From Rhizobiaceae bacterium (GTDB lineage: Bacteria > Pseudomonadota > Alphaproteobacteria > Rhizobiales > Rhizobiaceae): a stretch of DNA of 24,829 nucleotides. Positions within the stretch are counted from its first letter, which is position 1; every line of letters starts with the position of its first letter. Location of the stretch: assembly GCA_020696915.1 (NCBI GenBank), contig JAJFMR010000013.1, positions 1 through 24,829 on the forward strand, written 5' to 3'. This document shows positions 22,222-24,829 of the stretch, piece by piece. Position numbers and translations under genes: made by a program. The notes beneath the pieces were generated by a model that made no database searches, had not been told where the DNA came from, and was given only the letters and a program-made list of their open reading frames with translations.

Positions 22222-23163
22222 ATGAACTTTCGCCTGTTCGATGCGCCGCTCGCCGAGCCGAGCCAGTTCGTCGGCTTCGCCGGCAACAGGGTCGACCGCC
22301 AGTCGGAGAACCGCAGCGACGATGCCGTCGAGGTCGCGTTGCAGGATCCGTCGGCCCGCCTTCTTCTTTTGGGCGGCGGACGGATCCGGCTGCGACCGGG
22401 AAACGGTTCCTTCGAGTCTCGTTTCACCAAGGACGAAGCGCGGGAGCTCGGTGCCGACCTCCAGAATGCGATCCTGCTCGGGACCTCGGATGGCCGCCCG
22501 CTGCTCGCCGCTCCGATGGACCGGGATCGGGAGAGCCCAGCGGACCCGGTCACGGCGATCGACTACCGATCGGCCTACACGCAGGGCCTGCTCGACCGGG
22601 CCGGGCTCGGCGAACTGGCGCAGGGCGCCTCCCTCCTTGCCTGGCATGATGCGCACCGTTTCTGCGGCAAGTGCGGACAACCGACTTTCGCGCGCGCCGG
22701 CGGCTACAAGAGGCTTTGTGGCGGCTGCGGCTCCGAGTTGTTTCCGCGCACCGACCCCGTCGCTATCATGCTTACCGTCACTCCGGAAAAATGCCTGCTT
22801 GGACGCGGCCGGCATTTCGTGCCGGGGATGTACTCGGCCCTGGCCGGCTTCATCGAACCCGGCGAGACGATCGAAAATGCCGTGAGGCGCGAGACTCTGG
22901 AGGAGGCGGGAATCAGGCTTGGCCGCGTCGTCTATCATGCGAGCCAGCCCTGGCCGTTCCCCCATTCGTTGATGATCGGCTGCTTCGGCGAGCCGCTGGA
23001 CGACGAAATCAGGGCCGACACGAACGAACTCGAGGACTGCCGCTGGTTCCCGCGCGTCGAGGTGGCCGCGATGCTTGCCGGAGCCCACCCCGGCGGACTC
23101 GGGGTGCCCCCGTCCGGGGCAATTGCCCATCATCTGATCCGCGCCTGGCTGGACAGCGCCTGA
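22222..23163 (+). CDS. nudC: NAD+ diphosphatase / RNA deNADding Nudix hydrolase
   Basis: NudC (313 residues) splits NAD(H) into NMN(H) and AMP and removes NAD caps from RNA 5' ends. Four zinc ligands are present: Cys148 and 151 (CGKC), Cys166 and 169 (CGGC). The Nudix box spans 209-231 (GFIEPGETIE, then RETLEEAGI), with the catalytic glutamates. The NudC-specific motif SQPWPFPHSLM follows at 241-251. The N-terminal domain is normal in length. The start at 22222 fits the family. It ends 12 bases from the convergent pheA. Confidence 0.96.
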   Translation: MNFRLFDAPLAEPSQFVGFAGNRVDRQSENRSDDAVEVALQDPSARLLLLGGGRIRLRPGNGSFESRFTKDEARELGADLQNAILLGTSDGRPLLAAPMDRDRESPADPVTAIDYRSAYTQGLLDRAGLGELAQGASLLAWHDAHRFCGKCGQPTFARAGGYKRLCGGCGSELFPRTDPVAIMLTVTPEKCLLGRGRHFVPGMYSALAGFIEPGETIENAVRRETLEEAGIRLGRVVYHASQPWPFPHSLMIGCFGEPLDDEIRADTNELEDCRWFPRVEVAAMLAGAHPGGLGVPPSGAIAHHLIRAWLDSA

Positions 23164-23175
23164 TCGGAAATGCCG

Positions 23176-24042
23176 TCAGTCGGCGACCTTCCACTGGTCG
23201 CGTGACTCGCTTGCCGGATAAACGCCTACGATCCGCACCTCGCGTGAAAAGAAGCGCAGTTCGTCGAGGGCAAGCGTGACGTTGGCGTCCTCGGGATGGC
23301 CCTCGATGTCGGCGTAGAACAACGTCGCCGTGAAGGCGCCGAGCTGATAGCTTTCCAGCTTGGTCATGTTGACGCCGTTCGTCGCAAACCCGCCCATCGC
23401 CTTGTAGAGCGCGGCGGGCACGTTACGCACCCGAAAGATGAAGGTGGTCATCATCCTGGCGGCCGGAGAAACCCGCTCGGCCCATTGCCGCGTTCCGGAG
23501 AGCACCACGAAGCGCGTCACGTTCGTATCGGTGTCCTCGACATTCTCCTCCAGGATGTCGAGCCCATACAGATCCGCGGCCAGGCGGGGCGCAAGCGCCG
23601 CCATGGTTCGATCGCCGGTCTCGGCGACAAGCTTGGCCGCGCCGGCGGTGTCGCCGGCGATCACCGGCTTCCAGCCGTTCCTGCGGATGTACTTTCGGCA
23701 CTGCCCAAGCGCATGAACGTGGCTGTGGATGGTCTTGATCTCGGTGCGCGGAACCCGGGGCAGCACCATCAGCTGGAAATGTATCGGCAGGAAGTACTCG
23801 CCGACGATATGCAGTTTCGATTCCGGAAGCAGGTGATGAATGTCGGCGACCCGTCCGGCGATCGTGTTCTCGATCGGGATCATGGCGAGGTTGGCCTTGC
23901 CAGTCTCGACCGCGTTGAACGCATCCTCGAAGGTCGGGCATGGCAATGGCTGCATGCCCGGAAACATGTTGCGGCAGGCGGTGTCGGAATTCGCACCCGG
24001 CTCGCCCTGAAAGGCAATCCTGTTGGTGTTTTCGGATGGCAT
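23176..24042 (-). CDS. pheA: Prephenate dehydratase (monofunctional)
   Basis: This 288-residue enzyme converts prephenate to phenylpyruvate in phenylalanine synthesis. The catalytic domain starts IAFQGEPGANSD and includes IPIENTIAGRV and the TRF motif (NVTRFVVL, Thr176-Arg177-Phe178). A C-terminal ACT domain (about 198-280; VRNVPAALYKAMGGFATNGVNMTKLES) provides phenylalanine feedback. There is no chorismate mutase domain, the usual arrangement in rhizobia. It follows kdsB by 12 bases and is certainly in the same transcript. Confidence 0.96.
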   Translation of the reverse strand: MPSENTNRIAFQGEPGANSDTACRNMFPGMQPLPCPTFEDAFNAVETGKANLAMIPIENTIAGRVADIHHLLPESKLHIVGEYFLPIHFQLMVLPRVPRTEIKTIHSHVHALGQCRKYIRRNGWKPVIAGDTAGAAKLVAETGDRTMAALAPRLAADLYGLDILEENVEDTDTNVTRFVVLSGTRQWAERVSPAARMMTTFIFRVRNVPAALYKAMGGFATNGVNMTKLESYQLGAFTATLFYADIEGHPEDANVTLALDELRFFSREVRIVGVYPASESRDQWKVAD

Positions 24043-24054
24043 GATGGGGTCCAG

Positions 24055-24786
24055 TCAGCTGATAGGAAGAATGTCCCGGGCGCGCGCCAGGTCACGTGGC
24101 GTATCGACGCCGAGCGGAACGGCATCGACGATCTCGGCATCTATCCGCATGCCTGCCTCGAGCGCCCGCAGCTGCTCCAGCCGCTCACGTCTTTCTAGCG
24201 CCGATGGCGGCAGGGCGACGAACTTCTCGAGAGCGGCCCGGCGAAAGGCATAGAGGCCGATATGATGATAAAGCGCGCCTTCACCCCAGGGGGCGGCGGT
24301 CCGCGTGAAATAAAGCGCGCGCAGCCTGTCTCTGGCCAACGGCGAGCCGACGATCTTGACGACGTTCGGGTCGGTCCGCTCGTCGTCCCTGACGATTTCC
24401 GCACCGAGCGTGGCAATGTCGACGGCCGGGTCCTCGAATGGCCGCAGCACCGCGCCAATGGTTGCCGGCGCGATGGTCGGCAGATCGCCCTGGACGTTGA
24501 CGACGGTTTCGACAAGCCCTTTCGGGTCGAGCAGCGAGAGCGCCTCGAATATCCGGTCCGAACCCGAGGGGTGATCGGATCGCGTCATTATCACTTCGAA
24601 GCCGGCCGCGCGAACTGCCGCTTCCACCAGCTCGCTATCGGTCGCCACGACGACACGGCCAAGACGGCTTTCGGTCGCCCGCTCGGCGACGTGGACGATC
24701 ATCGGCCGGCCGGCAATGTCGGCGAGCGGCTTGCCGGGCAGCCGCGTCGAGGCCATTCGAGCCGGGATCAGAACGAGTGTGGACAT
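24055..24786 (-). CDS. kdsB: 3-deoxy-manno-octulosonate cytidylyltransferase
   Basis: KdsB (243 residues, normal length) activates Kdo with CTP to CMP-Kdo for lipid A-core assembly. The start IPARMASTRLPGKPL (7-21) is the nucleotide-binding signature. RSDHPSGSDRI and VNVQGDLP, the metal/substrate segments, and HHIGLYAFRR follow. The ATG at 24786 gives the canonical MSTLVLIPARMAS start; an open TTG at 24825 is less likely. A perfect -35-like TTGACA lies at 24825-24820 on this strand, but no good -10 is seen before the start. Confidence 0.95.
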   Translation of the reverse strand: MSTLVLIPARMASTRLPGKPLADIAGRPMIVHVAERATESRLGRVVVATDSELVEAAVRAAGFEVIMTRSDHPSGSDRIFEALSLLDPKGLVETVVNVQGDLPTIAPATIGAVLRPFEDPAVDIATLGAEIVRDDERTDPNVVKIVGSPLARDRLRALYFTRTAAPWGEGALYHHIGLYAFRRAALEKFVALPPSALERRERLEQLRALEAGMRIDAEIVDAVPLGVDTPRDLARARDILPIS

Positions 24787-24829
24787 TGGCGCGGGCGAGT
24801 GCGAAGGGCTTGGAAAAAGTGTCAAAACG

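Noticed and set aside
1..24829. tRNA genes, CRISPR arrays, IS elements, prophage or toxin-antitoxin genes
   Set aside because: I looked for tRNA-like ends, repeated spacers, transposase or integrase motifs and terminal inverted repeats and found none.

Overview
The window is high-GC bacterial chromosome from an alphaproteobacterium, most likely Hyphomicrobiales (Rhizobiales) close to the Mesorhizobium/Phyllobacteriaceae group. The basis is gene order (pyrimidine 5'-nucleotidase – dapD – DUF805 – dapE – membrane protein – truA; def/fmt; SRP RNA – dnaX – ybaB – recR; kdsB – pheA), rhizobial-type protein sequences, and copies of a short palindromic intergenic element that I recall from rhizobial genomes. 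No taxonomic search was possible. Coding density is high. I see no tRNA, rRNA, IS element, prophage or CRISPR array.

Layout. 1-376: 5' part of an FkbM-type methyltransferase running off the left edge (-). 657-1472: Tat-exported cyclase-family hydrolase (+). 1473-1840: gene-poor stretch. 1841-2596: membrane GGDEF diguanylate cyclase with a TTG start (-). 2819-3526: pyrimidine 5'-nucleotidase (+), whose end overlaps a small hypothetical gene (-). 3784-5283: PCu(A)C copper chaperone and LOG-family protein (-). 5469-7945: lysine/diaminopimelate locus dapD – DUF805 – dapE (+), followed by a five-helix membrane protein. 8533-11399: def – fmt – GNAT – truA (-), covering N-terminal formyl chemistry and tRNA pseudouridylation. 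11504-12745: rmuC (+). 13234-13362: tiny Lys/Ala-rich protein (+). 13486-13890: DUF6481 coiled-coil protein (-). 14114-17169: flavin-dependent oxidoreductase, arylamine N-acetyltransferase and a GT9 glycosyltransferase (+). 17247-21596: SRP RNA – dnaX – ybaB – recR – lytic transglycosylase (-). 21761-23163: HIT protein and nudC (+). 23176-24786: kdsB – pheA (-).

Most of this is conserved housekeeping: DNA replication and repair, translation start and protein maturation, SRP targeting, LPS/Kdo and phenylalanine synthesis, nucleotide hygiene. The clearest anomaly is dapD at its normal syntenic locus. It appears to lack about 40 internal codons and changes frame at the junction, so it cannot make a normal tetrahydrodipicolinate succinyltransferase. 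That is either a real lesion, with consequences for lysine and peptidoglycan precursor supply, or an assembly error. I found no convincing new multi-gene system. The remaining points of interest are small or regulatory: a strong palindrome between def and fmt, two diverged copies of a rhizobial palindromic repeat, small genes with good ribosome binding sites, and a DnaX whose zinc module has lost three of four cysteines.
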